A stretch of DNA of 64,000 nucleotides, from the NCBI GenBank assembly GCA_016934315.1, contig JAFGSY010000012.1, forward strand, positions 1-64,000, given 5' to 3'. The notes beneath the pieces were generated by a model that was not told where the DNA came from, did not search any database, and was given only the letters and a program-made list of their open reading frames with translations. A program made the translations under genes and the position numbers. This document shows positions 35,124 to 47,385 of the stretch, piece after piece. The DNA is from Candidatus Anaeroferrophillus wilburensis. GTDB taxonomy: Bacteria > Desulfobacterota > Anaeroferrophillalia > Anaeroferrophillales > Anaeroferrophillaceae. The first letter of the stretch is position 1, and each line of letters opens with the position of its first letter.

Positions 35124-35268
35124 TGATTTTGCATGGCTGCCCATGCTCAGCCAAACTGTTTTTTCAGCCATCTTCGCCTTTTTGCCGGCCGGTTCTGCAT
35201 TGAGTAATGGCAACGGCCTGAAACCGCCGCCCAATAGAACGATACTTCACAAACGGACATAAAAAAAC

Positions 35269-35844
35269 ATGACAAACGATCGCCCGCCCATCAAAGGCAA
35301 AAAAGCCCGCCTGCTTGAACTTTTGAAAGAGCTTTCCTATGAAAACCGCCCGGTTACCCTGACCTCGGGCAAAACCAGCAGCTACTATGTGGACGGCAAA
35401 CAGACCACCCTGCACAGTGAGGGCAGCTACCTGACCGGCAGCCTCGTGCTTGAAACCATCCAGGACTCCGGACGCCCCATCAAAGGCGTTGGCGGCCTGA
35501 CCATGGGGGCTGATCCCATCGCCAGTGCGGTGAGCGTCCTCAGCTGGGCTGCCGGCACCCCCATCAGTGCCTTTTATATCCGCAAAGAACCGAAAGGCCA
35601 CGGAAAAAACCTCTGGATTGAAGGCAACAAAAATCTGGCACCTCGTGACCAGGTGGCCATTGTCGAAGATGTGGTAACCACCGGCGGCTCTCTCTGGAAA
35701 GCAGTTGAGCGGACCCTCGACCACGGTTTGGAGGTCGCCATGGTCATCACACTCCTGGACCGTCTGGAAGGCGGCAGGGAGATGCTGCAGGCAAAGGGAT
35801 TCCCCCTCACCTCCCTCTTTACCATCAACGACCTGCGCTCCTAG
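35269..35844 (+). CDS. pyrE: Orotate phosphoribosyltransferase
   Basis: 191 residues. It adds ribose-5-phosphate from PRPP to orotate in pyrimidine synthesis. The PRPP loop is AIVEDVVTTGGSL at about residues 129-141; the TLTSGKTSSYYVDGKQ region and MGADPIASAV are typical. Downstream is a receiver-HATPase gene at 11 bp, then phosphoglycerate mutase. CTP synthase lies further on, so two pyrimidine enzymes are within 5 kb. Confidence 0.94.
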   Translation: MTNDRPPIKGKKARLLELLKELSYENRPVTLTSGKTSSYYVDGKQTTLHSEGSYLTGSLVLETIQDSGRPIKGVGGLTMGADPIASAVSVLSWAAGTPISAFYIRKEPKGHGKNLWIEGNKNLAPRDQVAIVEDVVTTGGSLWKAVERTLDHGLEVAMVITLLDRLEGGREMLQAKGFPLTSLFTINDLRS

Positions 35845-35855
35845 GGGCATGGATA

Positions 35856-36746
35856 ATGATCAAAAACCGGATACTTATTGTTGATGATGAAGCCCCGATC
35901 AGGGAAATACTGGAAAATATTGTCTCTAAAGAGGGTTTGATCAGCAGCAGCTACGAAAATGGCAAACTGGCCCTTGAGGCCCTGACTGCTCACCATGATG
36001 ATGTCATGCTGGTGATTACCGACATTAAAATGCCGGAAATGGATGGCATCCAGCTTATCAGGGAGGCAAAGAAGCTGTTCCCTGACCTCCCTTTTGTTAT
36101 TGCTTCCGGCTATGGTACAAAAGACAATATTATTACCGCGTTGAAGCTGGGAGCCCTCGACTATCTGGAAAAACCATTTCAAGTCAAGGATATTGCCAAC
36201 ACAATTCAGAGAATCAAAAGGGCGGTCTATGCCTCTCGGCAGACCACTGAACTTTACCATTATCTGGAAGAAAAAAGGATCATCTTCAAAATCGGCAACG
36301 ACCTCCATCTGGTTCCCTCGCTGGTGGAGGAACTGGTGAGCGAGATCCAAAGGGGCCGTCGGGGAAGCCTGCCGTTTGATTTGACCGGCATCCGCATGGC
36401 TCTCCATGAAGCAGTCATCAACGCCATTGAACATGGCAATCTCGAGCTCTCTTCCATGCTGAAGGAGGAGCCCAATTATCTCGAGATTCTCAGCCAGCGG
36501 GCAGCGGAGCTACCCTATGCAAAGCGGCAGGTGGTGGTCAGCACAACGATCAAAAGCAGCTCTTTCTCCTGCACCATCACCGATGAAGGACCTGGATTCA
36601 ACTGGCAATCCCTCCCTGACCCCCGGAACCCTGACAATCTGTTCAAACCCCACGGTCGCGGGATCATCCTTATTGCCAACTATTTCGATCAACTTACTTT
36701 CAGCGAACAAGGGAACTCCATCAGCATGGAGAAATGCCTTGTCTAA
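35856..36746 (+). CDS. Receiver-HATPase (RsbW-like) response regulator
   Basis: 296 residues. The receiver domain (residues 5-120) has phospho-acceptor D56 (VITDIKMPEMDG) and KPFQ. After a linker with repeated charged residues comes a HATPase_c_2/RsbW-type ATPase with N-box HEAVINAIEHGNLE, G1 box DEGPGFNW, and HGRGIILIANYFD. There is no phospho-His domain, DNA-binding domain or membrane segment. A receiver joined to an anti-sigma/Ser-kinase-like ATPase suggests phosphorylation-gated control of a partner protein (inference). No STAS or sigma-factor partner is adjacent. It lies between pyrE (11 bp) and apgM (15 bp) on the same strand. Confidence 0.85.
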   Translation: MIKNRILIVDDEAPIREILENIVSKEGLISSSYENGKLALEALTAHHDDVMLVITDIKMPEMDGIQLIREAKKLFPDLPFVIASGYGTKDNIITALKLGALDYLEKPFQVKDIANTIQRIKRAVYASRQTTELYHYLEEKRIIFKIGNDLHLVPSLVEELVSEIQRGRRGSLPFDLTGIRMALHEAVINAIEHGNLELSSMLKEEPNYLEILSQRAAELPYAKRQVVVSTTIKSSSFSCTITDEGPGFNWQSLPDPRNPDNLFKPHGRGIILIANYFDQLTFSEQGNSISMEKCLV

Positions 36747-36761
36747 CGGAATATCTCACTG

Positions 36762-37997
36762 ATGAGCAAAAAAAAATTTCTGGTCATACTTGGCGATGGG
36801 ATGGCTGATGATCCCCAGGAACGTCTGGGAGGGAAAACCCCGTTGGCAGCAGCCCATACACCCCACCTTGATCGGCTGGCGCAGACCGCCGAGCAAGGTC
36901 TCCTGACCACCATACCTGAAGGTTTTCCAGCCGGCAGCGATGTGGCCAACCTAGCGGTTTTCGGTTATGATCCGGCCCGCTACTATACCGGCCGGGCACC
37001 ACTGGAAGCCGCCAGCATGGGCATTGAACTGGGGCCTGATGATGTGGCATTCCGCTGCAATCTGGTCAACATTCTCCACTATCAGGGGCGTGGCTTCATG
37101 CATGACTTCAGTGCCGGCCACATCACCACAGCTGAAGCCCGGCAGGTTATCGAACACCTCAATGGGGAACTTGGCAGTGAACATCTGCAGTTCTATGCCG
37201 GCGTCAGCTATCGCCACCTGATGGTCATCAGGGACTGCCCCCCGGAACTGGCTGCCCTTGACCTGACGCCGCCCCATGACATTACCGGGCAGGAGATTGT
37301 TCACCATCTGCCGGAAAATCCCGCCTCCCCCATTCAGCAGCTGATGCTCTCATCCCAGATCATCCTCCATCACCTGCCCTTTCTCCGGAAAAAGGTGGAG
37401 CAGGGAGAAGTAACTGCCAATTCCATCTGGCTGTGGGGACAGGGGAAAAAGCCACAACTGGATTCATTCAGCACCCGCTTCGGCTGCAACGGGGTAGTAA
37501 TCTCAGCCGTTGATTTGATCAAGGGCATCGGTATCTGTGCCGGATTGGAAGCTATGGATGTGCCGGGGGCGACTGGCTACCTTGACACAAATTATGAGAA
37601 CAAGGTGTCCTACGCCCTCAAGAGTCTGCAGAACCACGACTTTGTCTATCTGCATGTGGAGGCCCCTGATGAAGCCTCCCACGAAGGCAGCCTGGAAAAG
37701 AAGGTTCAGGCCATTGAAGATCTGGACAGCCGGGTCATTGGTCCCCTGGTGGCTGGGCTGCAGGACAGCCAGGCTGCGTTTCGGATGGTTGTTCTGCCGG
37801 ATCATCCTACCCCCATAGCAACCAAAACCCACTCTTCCGGACCGGTGCCCTACCTGCTCCATGACAGTGAGGAAAGTAGTTTGGGCAAGGCGGCTTCCTA
37901 TTGTGAAGAAACTGCCCGGGCAACCGGCAAACACTGGCCCCGGGGCTGGGAGTTTATGGATTATCTCATCAATTCCAGCTGCAGGGGCAAAAGTTGA
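36762..37997 (+). CDS. apgM: Cofactor-independent phosphoglycerate mutase (archaeal-type)
   Basis: 411 residues. It interconverts 3- and 2-phosphoglycerate without 2,3-bisphosphoglycerate, using metal-bound Asp and Ser residues. The N-terminal ILGDGMADD, the GSDVANLAVFGYDP region that contains the active Ser, the internal HVEAPDEASHEG and the late VLPDHPTPIATKTHSSGPVPY metal ligands are characteristic of the alkaline-phosphatase superfamily ApgM type. The length is normal. It is the third gene of a pyrE-led cluster. Confidence 0.93.
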   Translation: MSKKKFLVILGDGMADDPQERLGGKTPLAAAHTPHLDRLAQTAEQGLLTTIPEGFPAGSDVANLAVFGYDPARYYTGRAPLEAASMGIELGPDDVAFRCNLVNILHYQGRGFMHDFSAGHITTAEARQVIEHLNGELGSEHLQFYAGVSYRHLMVIRDCPPELAALDLTPPHDITGQEIVHHLPENPASPIQQLMLSSQIILHHLPFLRKKVEQGEVTANSIWLWGQGKKPQLDSFSTRFGCNGVVISAVDLIKGIGICAGLEAMDVPGATGYLDTNYENKVSYALKSLQNHDFVYLHVEAPDEASHEGSLEKKVQAIEDLDSRVIGPLVAGLQDSQAAFRMVVLPDHPTPIATKTHSSGPVPYLLHDSEESSLGKAASYCEETARATGKHWPRGWEFMDYLINSSCRGKS

Positions 37998-40816
<2,819 letters not shown>

Positions 40817-40820
40817 ACCC

Positions 40821-40849
40821 TTGACTTTCCCAGTATTGCCGGCTATTTT
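40821..40849 (+). promoter_or_regulatory. Sigma-70-type promoter upstream of kdsD
   Basis: TTGACT at 40821-40826 and TATTTT at 40844-40849 with 17-bp spacing, just after the kdsA stop. It could add a second transcript starting at kdsD inside the larger cluster. Confidence 0.5.
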
Positions 40850-40891
40850 TCTGACTTCATAAACACAACCGCTCACTACGGAAAAAAACTG

Positions 40892-41875
40892 TTGATCAAC
40901 GACATTCAGCGCATTCTAGATGAGGGCAGGCAGGCACTGGCCATCGAATCCCAGGCGATCAGCACCCTCCAGGAACGACTTGATGGATCATTTGTCGATG
41001 CGGTGCGGATTCTGGACTCCTGCAAGGGAAAAGTCGTCGTTACCGGGGTTGGCAAATCAGGAATAATCTGCCGAAAAATTGCCGCCACCCTTTCCAGTAC
41101 CGGAACCCCGGCACTGTTTCTCCATCCCACGGAAGGATTGCATGGCGACCTGGGCATTCTCTCCCGCAATGATGTGATCATCGCCATCTCCTACAGCGGC
41201 AATACCGAAGAACTGGTGAAAATTGTCCCGGCGATCAAGCGATTCGGCCTGCCATTGATCAGCATGACCGGCAATCTGCAGTCGGAGCTGGCAAGCAACA
41301 GCGATGTGGTCCTCAATATCCAGGTTTCCCGGGAAGCGTGTCCTCTGGGCCTGGCACCAACCGCCAGCACCACCGCAACCCTGGCCATGGGAGATGCCTT
41401 GGCTTCAGTGCTGCTGGTCGCCAAAGGTTTCAGTGAAGAGGATTTCGCCCTCCGCCATCCAGGCGGCACCCTGGGTAAGCGGCTGCTGCTCCGGGTCCAG
41501 GATGTCATGCATACGGGGGGAAAAATTCCGCTGGTCAAAGAGCAGACCAGCATGCATGAAACCCTGCTTGAAATTACCGGCAAGGGACTGGGGATCACCG
41601 GAGTAACAACAGCGGCTGGCCGATTGATCGGCGTGATTACCGATGGCGACCTGCGGCGCACCCTGGAACGGCAGGACAACCTGCTTTCACTGCTGGCCGC
41701 TGACGTCATGACCCGCAATCCGAAAAGGATTTTCGCCCATGTTCTGGCCACCCAGGCATTGAGGATGATGGAAGAACATAGCATTACCTCGGTTTTCGTC
41801 GTCAACCGGGACGATGAGGATCTGCCGGTGGGCATTCTCCACCTTCATGATCTCCTGCAGGCCGGAGTGGTCTGA
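40892..41875 (+). CDS. kdsD: Arabinose-5-phosphate isomerase (KdsD/KpsF type)
   Basis: 327 residues. It converts ribulose-5-phosphate to arabinose-5-phosphate, the KdsA substrate. An N-terminal SIS sugar-isomerase domain (VVVTGVGKSGIICRKIAATLSSTGTP read in two parts, and SYSGNTEEL) is followed by two CBS domains (QDVMHTGGKIP, ADVMTRNPKRI). A TTG start is used by default: no ATG or GTG lies nearby in frame upstream of conserved sequence. Sits between kdsA and kdsC, giving three consecutive Kdo steps. Confidence 0.93.
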   Translation: MINDIQRILDEGRQALAIESQAISTLQERLDGSFVDAVRILDSCKGKVVVTGVGKSGIICRKIAATLSSTGTPALFLHPTEGLHGDLGILSRNDVIIAISYSGNTEELVKIVPAIKRFGLPLISMTGNLQSELASNSDVVLNIQVSREACPLGLAPTASTTATLAMGDALASVLLVAKGFSEEDFALRHPGGTLGKRLLLRVQDVMHTGGKIPLVKEQTSMHETLLEITGKGLGITGVTTAAGRLIGVITDGDLRRTLERQDNLLSLLAADVMTRNPKRIFAHVLATQALRMMEEHSITSVFVVNRDDEDLPVGILHLHDLLQAGVV

Positions 41876-41947
41876 AAACCTCATGCAGTTTCATGTGCTC
41901 ACCCTACTGACGACAACCATGAAAAGCAACCTTTAGCAGCCGGAAAA

Positions 41948-42508
41948 ATGAATCCACCAAAAAAACAGCCACAACTGGCTGACAGTCTCCAGCAACGTCT
42001 CCTGCCCCTTAGGGGACTGGTGATGGATGTTGACGGCGTCCTCACCGATGGCCGGATTATTATCAACGACCGGGGTGAGGAAAGTAAACACTTTCATGTT
42101 CGTGACGGCCATGGCATCAAGCTGTTGCTGCGTACCGGTTTTCAGGTGGCCCTGCTTACCGGGCGGCAGTCCCAGGTTGTGCTTCATCGGGCCCGCGAAC
42201 TGGGAATCGACACCGTCTTCCAGAAAATCCGCGACAAGGTCACCGCTTATGAACAGATCAAAGCAAGACTCGGTCTTGCCGATCAGCAGATCTGCTATGT
42301 GGGCGATGATCTGGTGGATATCCCGGTTCTCCGTCGGGCCGGCTTGGCAGCCACTGTCGCCGATGGCATTGCCGAACTTGACCAGGTGGTTCACTGGCGA
42401 GCTTCACTGCCGGGCGGTGGTGGTGCCGTCCGCGAACTGTGTGAACTGATCATGCACACCCAACAAACCTGGGAAGCGGCAACTGAACGTTATTTCGGCC
42501 AACAATGA
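41948..42508 (+). CDS. kdsC: Kdo-8-phosphate phosphatase
   Basis: 186 residues, a short HAD-family phosphatase of C0 type. The nucleophile D27 and acid D29 are in LVMDVDGVLTDG; LLTGRQS supplies motif II, and GDDLVDIPVL motif IV. It removes phosphate from Kdo-8-P to give free Kdo. The length and compactness match KdsC tetramers. It precedes lptC, as in Escherichia coli, where kdsC-lptC-lptA-lptB are also linked. Confidence 0.94.
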   Translation: MNPPKKQPQLADSLQQRLLPLRGLVMDVDGVLTDGRIIINDRGEESKHFHVRDGHGIKLLLRTGFQVALLTGRQSQVVLHRARELGIDTVFQKIRDKVTAYEQIKARLGLADQQICYVGDDLVDIPVLRRAGLAATVADGIAELDQVVHWRASLPGGGGAVRELCELIMHTQQTWEAATERYFGQQ

Positions 42509-42566
42509 TGCCGACTGTGCAGCTTGCCCGCACCGGCCAACCACCAGCAGCTTTTTCAACCGATCA

Positions 42567-43124
42567 ATGAAAAAATACCTCATCAGCACCGGTGTGCTTA
42601 TCTTGAGCAGCATCCTTATCCTGACCGTTTTCCTGAAGCTGAAGCCGGATGCGGTGAAGGAAACCGTGCTGCCGGCCATTGCCCGCCACCTGGAGTTTGA
42701 GCTGAATGATGCCCATTATACCCATTCCAAAAGCGGTACAAAACGCTGGGAGCTTACGGCCGCCAAAGCTCAACGACAAAAAGGCAGCGAAACCATTGAA
42801 ATGATCGATTTGGCCATCACCCTGTTTGCCGATGACGGCTCGCTGACCACCATTGTCGCCGATCAGGGTGCCTACACCACCAATACCGGTGACATCAAGC
42901 TCCAGAAGAATATTGTCATAACCAGTCCAACATACACCATCACCACGGACAATTTAACCTACCTTGACCAGCAGGAAAAGCTGATCATCAAGGATCGGAT
43001 TACCGTTCTCCGGGATGGATTTGCCCTGAAAGCTGCCGGCGCGTCGATGGAAGTACCGAAAAACATCTTCCACTTTACCGGCGGCGTCAGCGCCACCATC
43101 CAACGACAAAAGGAACAGCCATGA
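42567..43124 (+). CDS. lptC: LPS export protein LptC
   Basis: 185 residues: an N-terminal transmembrane anchor (YLISTGVLILSSILILTVFL) followed by a periplasmic beta-jellyroll (WELTAAKAQRQKGSETIEMID, TIVADQGAYTTNTGDIKL). LptC is the inner-membrane docking point of the Lpt bridge that receives LPS from LptBFG. It overlaps lptA by 4 nt (ATGA). Sequence identity in this family is low, so the assignment rests on position and fold features. Confidence 0.88.
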   Translation: MKKYLISTGVLILSSILILTVFLKLKPDAVKETVLPAIARHLEFELNDAHYTHSKSGTKRWELTAAKAQRQKGSETIEMIDLAITLFADDGSLTTIVADQGAYTTNTGDIKLQKNIVITSPTYTITTDNLTYLDQQEKLIIKDRITVLRDGFALKAAGASMEVPKNIFHFTGGVSATIQRQKEQP

Positions 43125-43642
43125 TCATAAAAAATATCACCCACTGGTTCACCCTGACCCTCATCCTTTTGGCCACGATGCCGGCCCTGGCAGCACCGCC
43201 CTCCTTCACCTCCTCTTCTTCGGCACCCATTGACATTACCGCCGACCGCCTCGACATTGAGCAGCAGCATGGCAAAGCGGTTTTTCAGGGCGACGTGCTG
43301 GCCAAGCAGGAGGATATGACGGTCCGTTCCCAGATCATGACCATCCTGTTCGCCACCGAGGGAGAAAGCAGCGATGTTCAGGAGATTATTGCCGAAAACT
43401 CGGTAACCATTACCCTAGGGGCGAAGGTGGCCACCTGTGAAACAGCCCATTTTTACACTAATGGCAACAAACTGGTATTGACCGGCAATCCGTTGCTCAA
43501 GGAAGGACAAAACGTTATCGAGGGTGTCAAAATCATCTTTTTTCTTGATGAAGACCGCAGTATTGTCGAAGGAAAAACAGATGCCCGGGTGAAAACAACC
43601 ATTTTCCCCGGCCAGAAAGGGCTGTTTGATAACCAGCAATGA
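43121..43642 (+). CDS. lptA: LPS transport periplasmic protein LptA
   Basis: 173 residues with a signal peptide (WFTLTLILLATMPALAAP) and an OstA-like beta-jellyroll domain: PIDITADRLDIEQQHGKAVF, GDVLAKQEDMTVRSQ, and ANGNKLVLTGNP-like strands. LptA forms the periplasmic bridge between LptC and LptD. Its order between lptC and lptB is the usual one. Confidence 0.92.
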   Translation: MIIKNITHWFTLTLILLATMPALAAPPSFTSSSSAPIDITADRLDIEQQHGKAVFQGDVLAKQEDMTVRSQIMTILFATEGESSDVQEIIAENSVTITLGAKVATCETAHFYTNGNKLVLTGNPLLKEGQNVIEGVKIIFFLDEDRSIVEGKTDARVKTTIFPGQKGLFDNQQ

Positions 43643-43663
43643 CCTCAACAAGGACTATCATCA

Positions 43664-44392
43664 ATGAATAACAACCGTTTTGTTGCCGAAAACCTGGTAA
43701 AAAAATACAACCAGCGGGTGGTGGTGGATGAGGTATCCATTTCCATCCAGTCACATGAAATCGTCGGGCTGCTGGGTCCCAATGGGGCTGGAAAAACCAC
43801 CACCTTTTATATGATGGTCGGTCTGATTAAACCCGATACCGGACAACTGCTCTACAATGATCATGATATCACGGCGTTACCCATGCCCCAACGGGCACGG
43901 CAGGGAATCAGCTACCTGCCGCAGGAAGCATCGGTCTTCCGTAAATTGACGGTTGAGGAAAACCTGAAAGCTATTCTGCAGACCCTTCATCTTTCACCCG
44001 CCGAGCAGGAAAACCGGCTGGAGGAGTTGCTGACCAAATTCGGGCTTGACCGAATACGCACCAACAAGGCCATGACGGTCTCCGGCGGTGAACGGCGGCG
44101 GGTAGAAATTGCCCGGGCACTGGTGCTTTCGCCGACCTTTATTCTGCTCGATGAACCGTTTGCCGGCATCGACCCCATTGCGGTCAACGACTTGCAAAAC
44201 ATTATCCGCGATCTTAAAAATCAGCAGATCGGAGTCCTGATCTCCGACCATAATGTCAGGGAGACCCTTGGGATCTGCGACCGGGCCTATATCATGGACC
44301 AGGGGAAAATCCTCGAGGAAGGCCTGCCCGACACCATTGTTGCCAGTCCCAAGGCCCGGAAAATCTATCTCGGCGACAGTTTCACCCTCTAA
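43664..44392 (+). CDS. lptB: LPS export ABC ATPase LptB
   Basis: 242 residues. Walker A GPNGAGKTTTFYMM, signature VSGGERRRVEIARAL, Walker B FILLDEPFAGIDP, and switch His in SDHNVRETL. It powers LPS extraction with LptF and LptG, which are not in the window. The C-terminal extension ARKIYLGDSF is the hallmark LptB ending. An AAGGA-containing upstream region sets the start. Confidence 0.96.
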   Translation: MNNNRFVAENLVKKYNQRVVVDEVSISIQSHEIVGLLGPNGAGKTTTFYMMVGLIKPDTGQLLYNDHDITALPMPQRARQGISYLPQEASVFRKLTVEENLKAILQTLHLSPAEQENRLEELLTKFGLDRIRTNKAMTVSGGERRRVEIARALVLSPTFILLDEPFAGIDPIAVNDLQNIIRDLKNQQIGVLISDHNVRETLGICDRAYIMDQGKILEEGLPDTIVASPKARKIYLGDSFTL

Positions 44393-44484
44393 CGTTGCCG
44401 GCCCTCCTACCATACTCCGGCCCCTCATTGGCAGCTGACCCCAAGTAAAAAAAACAGTAGCAGCGCACTGCCCTGACTATTTCC

Positions 44485-44513
44485 TTGTCTTTTTTTTAGC
44501 CATCCATTATAAT
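44485..44513 (+). promoter_or_regulatory. Sigma-70-type promoter for rpoN
   Basis: TTGTCT at 44485-44490 and a perfect TATAAT at 44508-44513 with 17-bp spacing, 55 bp before the rpoN start. Its position after lptB indicates that sigma-54 and following genes can be expressed apart from the LPS genes. Confidence 0.65.
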
Positions 44514-44567
44514 TTGGGTATTATTTTTGCATAACCATAAGCTGTTTTTCCGAGGCATTTTACCCAC

Positions 44568-46031
44568 ATGAATGTTACTCTTAGTCAAAACTTGCGCCTG
44601 ACCCAGTCGCAACAGCTGGTTCTGACGCCCCAGCTGCAGCAGGCAATCAAGCTTCTGCAGCTGAACCAGCTTGAACTGGCTGCCATGGTCACCCAGGAAA
44701 TGGAGACCAATCCGGTATTGGAGGAGGTACAGGAATCCCCTAGCGAACAGGAAGAGGCAGACGAGAGCTCCGAATCTGCGGCCGAAAAGCGGACGCTGGC
44801 CGAGGACAGCAAAGACCGGCAGGAAAACCGCGAAGCGGTGCTGGATATGGATTGGAACCAGTACTGCGACAATCGCGGAGTTTCAGGCAGCAGCCGGTCA
44901 AACTATGACCAGAATGATGCTCCAGCTTGGGATTATAACCTTTCCAGTCCCCAAACCCTCAGCGACCATCTGTTCTGGCAGCTGCAGATGACCCCCTTGC
45001 TGAACAAAAGTCAGAGCCGGATCGGCGAAGCAATCATCTATAACATCAATGATGACGGTTACCTCGACACCAGCGTTGAGGATCTGGCAGCCGAATGCGC
45101 CGCAAGCCCCGCTGACATAGAAGAGGTGCTGGCCAAAATCCGGCTCTTTGATCCGGTGGGCGTCGCGTCCCGGAGCCTTGAGGAATGCATCCTGACCCAG
45201 ATGATCTATCTCGGCCTCGATGATGATCTGAACCGGGAAATTGTCAGCCATCATCTCAAACTGCTGCAAAACAAAAACTATAAGAAGATCGCCCGGCTGC
45301 TGAAGGTTGAGGAAGAGCAGGTCATCGAGTCGATCAAAACCATTCTCACCATCGATCCCAAACCTGGCCGGCAGTACAGCGGCACCATTGCGCAATCAAT
45401 CATTCCCGATCTCTACATCTTTAAAAGTGAAAACAACTGGGTGATTGTCCTCAATGAAGACCGCATTCCACGCCTTGCAGTGAACCGCTATTACCGAGAC
45501 CTTGCCGATCAGCAGAAAGACTTCAACCCGCTCACCCGCAATTACCTGGTGGAAAAGATCCGTTCGGCCCAATGGCTGATCAAAAGCATTGAACAGCGCC
45601 AGAAAACAATCTATAAGGTAATGAAAAGCATTCTTCATTTCCAACAGGATTTTTTTGATCGCGGCCCCCATCATCTGCATCCCCTGATTCTCAGGGATAT
45701 CGCTGATGACATCAGCATGCATGAATCAACCGTCAGCCGGGTAACCCAGAACAAGTATGTCCAGACGCCCCACGGCATTTTCGAGTTAAAGTATTTTTTC
45801 AATAGCAGCATCCATCGCAGCGACGGTGACGATGACATTGCCTCCGAGAGTGTCAAACATAAGATCCTAGATATTATCGCCCAGGAGTCACCGGACAAAC
45901 CGGCGAGCGATAAGGCGATTGCCCGGATTCTCCAGGAAGAACATAATATCAATATTGCCAGACGCACCATTGCCAAATATCGTGACATGCTGGGCATCCT
46001 TTCATCCAGCCGGCGGAAAAAGATCTTTTAA
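44568..46031 (+). CDS. rpoN: RNA polymerase sigma-54 factor
   Basis: 487 residues with the three classical regions: the Gln/Leu-rich activator-interacting N-terminus (LTPQLQQAIKLLQLNQLEL), an acidic region II, the core-binding domain, and the C-terminal DNA-binding part with the RpoN box reduced to ARRTIAKYRDMLGI. Sigma-54 needs AAA+ activators; none is in this window. Downstream lie hpf, ptsN and hprK, the conserved rpoN-hpf-ptsN cluster of proteobacteria (known). Confidence 0.96.
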   Translation: MNVTLSQNLRLTQSQQLVLTPQLQQAIKLLQLNQLELAAMVTQEMETNPVLEEVQESPSEQEEADESSESAAEKRTLAEDSKDRQENREAVLDMDWNQYCDNRGVSGSSRSNYDQNDAPAWDYNLSSPQTLSDHLFWQLQMTPLLNKSQSRIGEAIIYNINDDGYLDTSVEDLAAECAASPADIEEVLAKIRLFDPVGVASRSLEECILTQMIYLGLDDDLNREIVSHHLKLLQNKNYKKIARLLKVEEEQVIESIKTILTIDPKPGRQYSGTIAQSIIPDLYIFKSENNWVIVLNEDRIPRLAVNRYYRDLADQQKDFNPLTRNYLVEKIRSAQWLIKSIEQRQKTIYKVMKSILHFQQDFFDRGPHHLHPLILRDIADDISMHESTVSRVTQNKYVQTPHGIFELKYFFNSSIHRSDGDDDIASESVKHKILDIIAQESPDKPASDKAIARILQEEHNINIARRTIAKYRDMLGILSSSRRKKIF

Positions 46032-46209
46032 CCGTCGGCGAATGGCTGCCAGGTACGATACCACTCGGCAGCACGGTATCTTATTGACAGACACCTGCCA
46101 TTCTGCTAGTGTTTTCGACCTGTTTTCAGCAGCACCAGACACAGGAAATTCATCAAGTAACGAGCGGCGCGGCGCCATCAGGGCGGCGCCAGAAAAAAGG
46201 GGGAGATGG

Positions 46210-46755
46210 ATGAATATTAATGTGACATTTCGCCACATGGAAACCACCGATGCATTAAAGCAGTATGCCGTTGAGAAGGTCTCAAAAATAAAAAAGTACC
46301 TTGATGCCCCGGTTGAAGTCCAGGTGGTCCTGTCGGTGGAAAAGTTCCGCCATATTGCCGAAGTCAGCTTCATCATCAACGGGTTCGTCGTCAAAGGCCA
46401 GGAAGAAACTGAAGATATGTATGCCGCCATTGACATGGTGATGGACAAGATTGAGCGGCAGGTGCGTAGATATAAGGATCGACTGAAGAAGCGACGTGGG
46501 GCGGGAACCGCAGAAGAAAAAATGCAGGTGAAGATGAATGTGGTGACGGTTGATCATGAGCAGGAGGAAACCACGCCCACGGTCATCAAAAGCACCAACT
46601 TTTCCATCAAGCCAATGGCAGTTGATGAAGCAATCATGCAGATGAATCTCATGGACAATGACTTCCTGGTGTTCAGAAATGACAACACCAATGAAGTGAA
46701 TGTTATCTATCGGCGCAAAGATGGTAATTACGGTCTTATCGAGCCCAACGCCTGA
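46210..46755 (+). CDS. hpf: Ribosome hibernation promoting factor, long form
   Basis: 181 residues: an N-terminal S30AE/YfiA domain (NVTFRHMETTDALKQYAVEKV) plus a C-terminal dimerisation domain (STNFSIKPMAVDEAIMQMNL). The two-domain length identifies the long type that can join two 70S ribosomes into 100S particles in resting cells. The start is set by GGGGGAGAT just upstream. It is placed between rpoN and ptsN as in many proteobacteria. Confidence 0.94.
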   Translation: MNINVTFRHMETTDALKQYAVEKVSKIKKYLDAPVEVQVVLSVEKFRHIAEVSFIINGFVVKGQEETEDMYAAIDMVMDKIERQVRRYKDRLKKRRGAGTAEEKMQVKMNVVTVDHEQEETTPTVIKSTNFSIKPMAVDEAIMQMNLMDNDFLVFRNDNTNEVNVIYRRKDGNYGLIEPNA

Positions 46756-46865
46756 GTCCGGGCTCCAAACTCCTTCTCATCATAACCGCTTCCCGGCGGC
46801 AGACGGCGGACGAACCATTCAAGTTTGCGGCCAGGTGAAGTGCTTTTCTCAGCAGGATCTTTTAG

Positions 46866-47327
46866 ATGAAACTTTCAGACTATTTTGACCAGTCATTAAT
46901 CATCAGCGACTTGGACTGTGCAGACAAGGATACGGTACTGAAAAAATTCGCCGCCTGTGTCCATCAACGGTTTCCAGAGCTGGAGGCAGAAGAGATCTAC
47001 CACATCCTGAAAGAGCGTGAAGACCTGGGAAGTACCGGCATCGGAGAAGGGATTGCCATTCCCCATGGGAAGATGAAAAACCTGAGCACCATTATTGCCG
47101 CTTTTGCCCGCAGCAAAGATGGTGTTCCCTTTGATTCCATTGATGAACAGCCGGTAAAATTCTTTTTTCTGCTGCTGGCAGCAGAAAATTCCGCCAGCCT
47201 GCATCTTAAAGCGTTGGCCAAAATCTCCCGGATGCTGAAAAACACCTCCTTTCGCGATCAACTGGCTATGGCGGAAGGGGCAAGCGGCATCTATCAGGTT
47301 ATCAGCGCCGAAGATGAACGCCTGTAA
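46866..47327 (+). CDS. ptsN: PTS nitrogen-regulatory EIIA (PtsN)
   Basis: 153 residues. The phospho-acceptor His is H67 in GIAIPHGKM, and the fold is that of fructose/nitrogen-type EIIA. The protein takes phosphate from an HPr-like donor and signals rather than transporting. Its partner HPr and EI are 4-5 kb downstream in the same run of genes; no NPr/PtsP was found, so the single HPr/EI pair probably serves it (inference). Confidence 0.93.
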   Translation: MKLSDYFDQSLIISDLDCADKDTVLKKFAACVHQRFPELEAEEIYHILKEREDLGSTGIGEGIAIPHGKMKNLSTIIAAFARSKDGVPFDSIDEQPVKFFFLLLAAENSASLHLKALAKISRMLKNTSFRDQLAMAEGASGIYQVISAEDERL

Positions 47328-47385
47328 CCTGTAAGAGGAAGCAGACCCCCTTTTGCACAGGCCTCCCATCAGCACGGCAGAGTAC

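Noticed and set aside
46032-46209. GGCGCC...GGCGCC hairpin as rpoN terminator
   Set aside because: Six-base self-complementary stem with an eight-base loop and only a short A-run on the plus strand; no T-tract, so not called.
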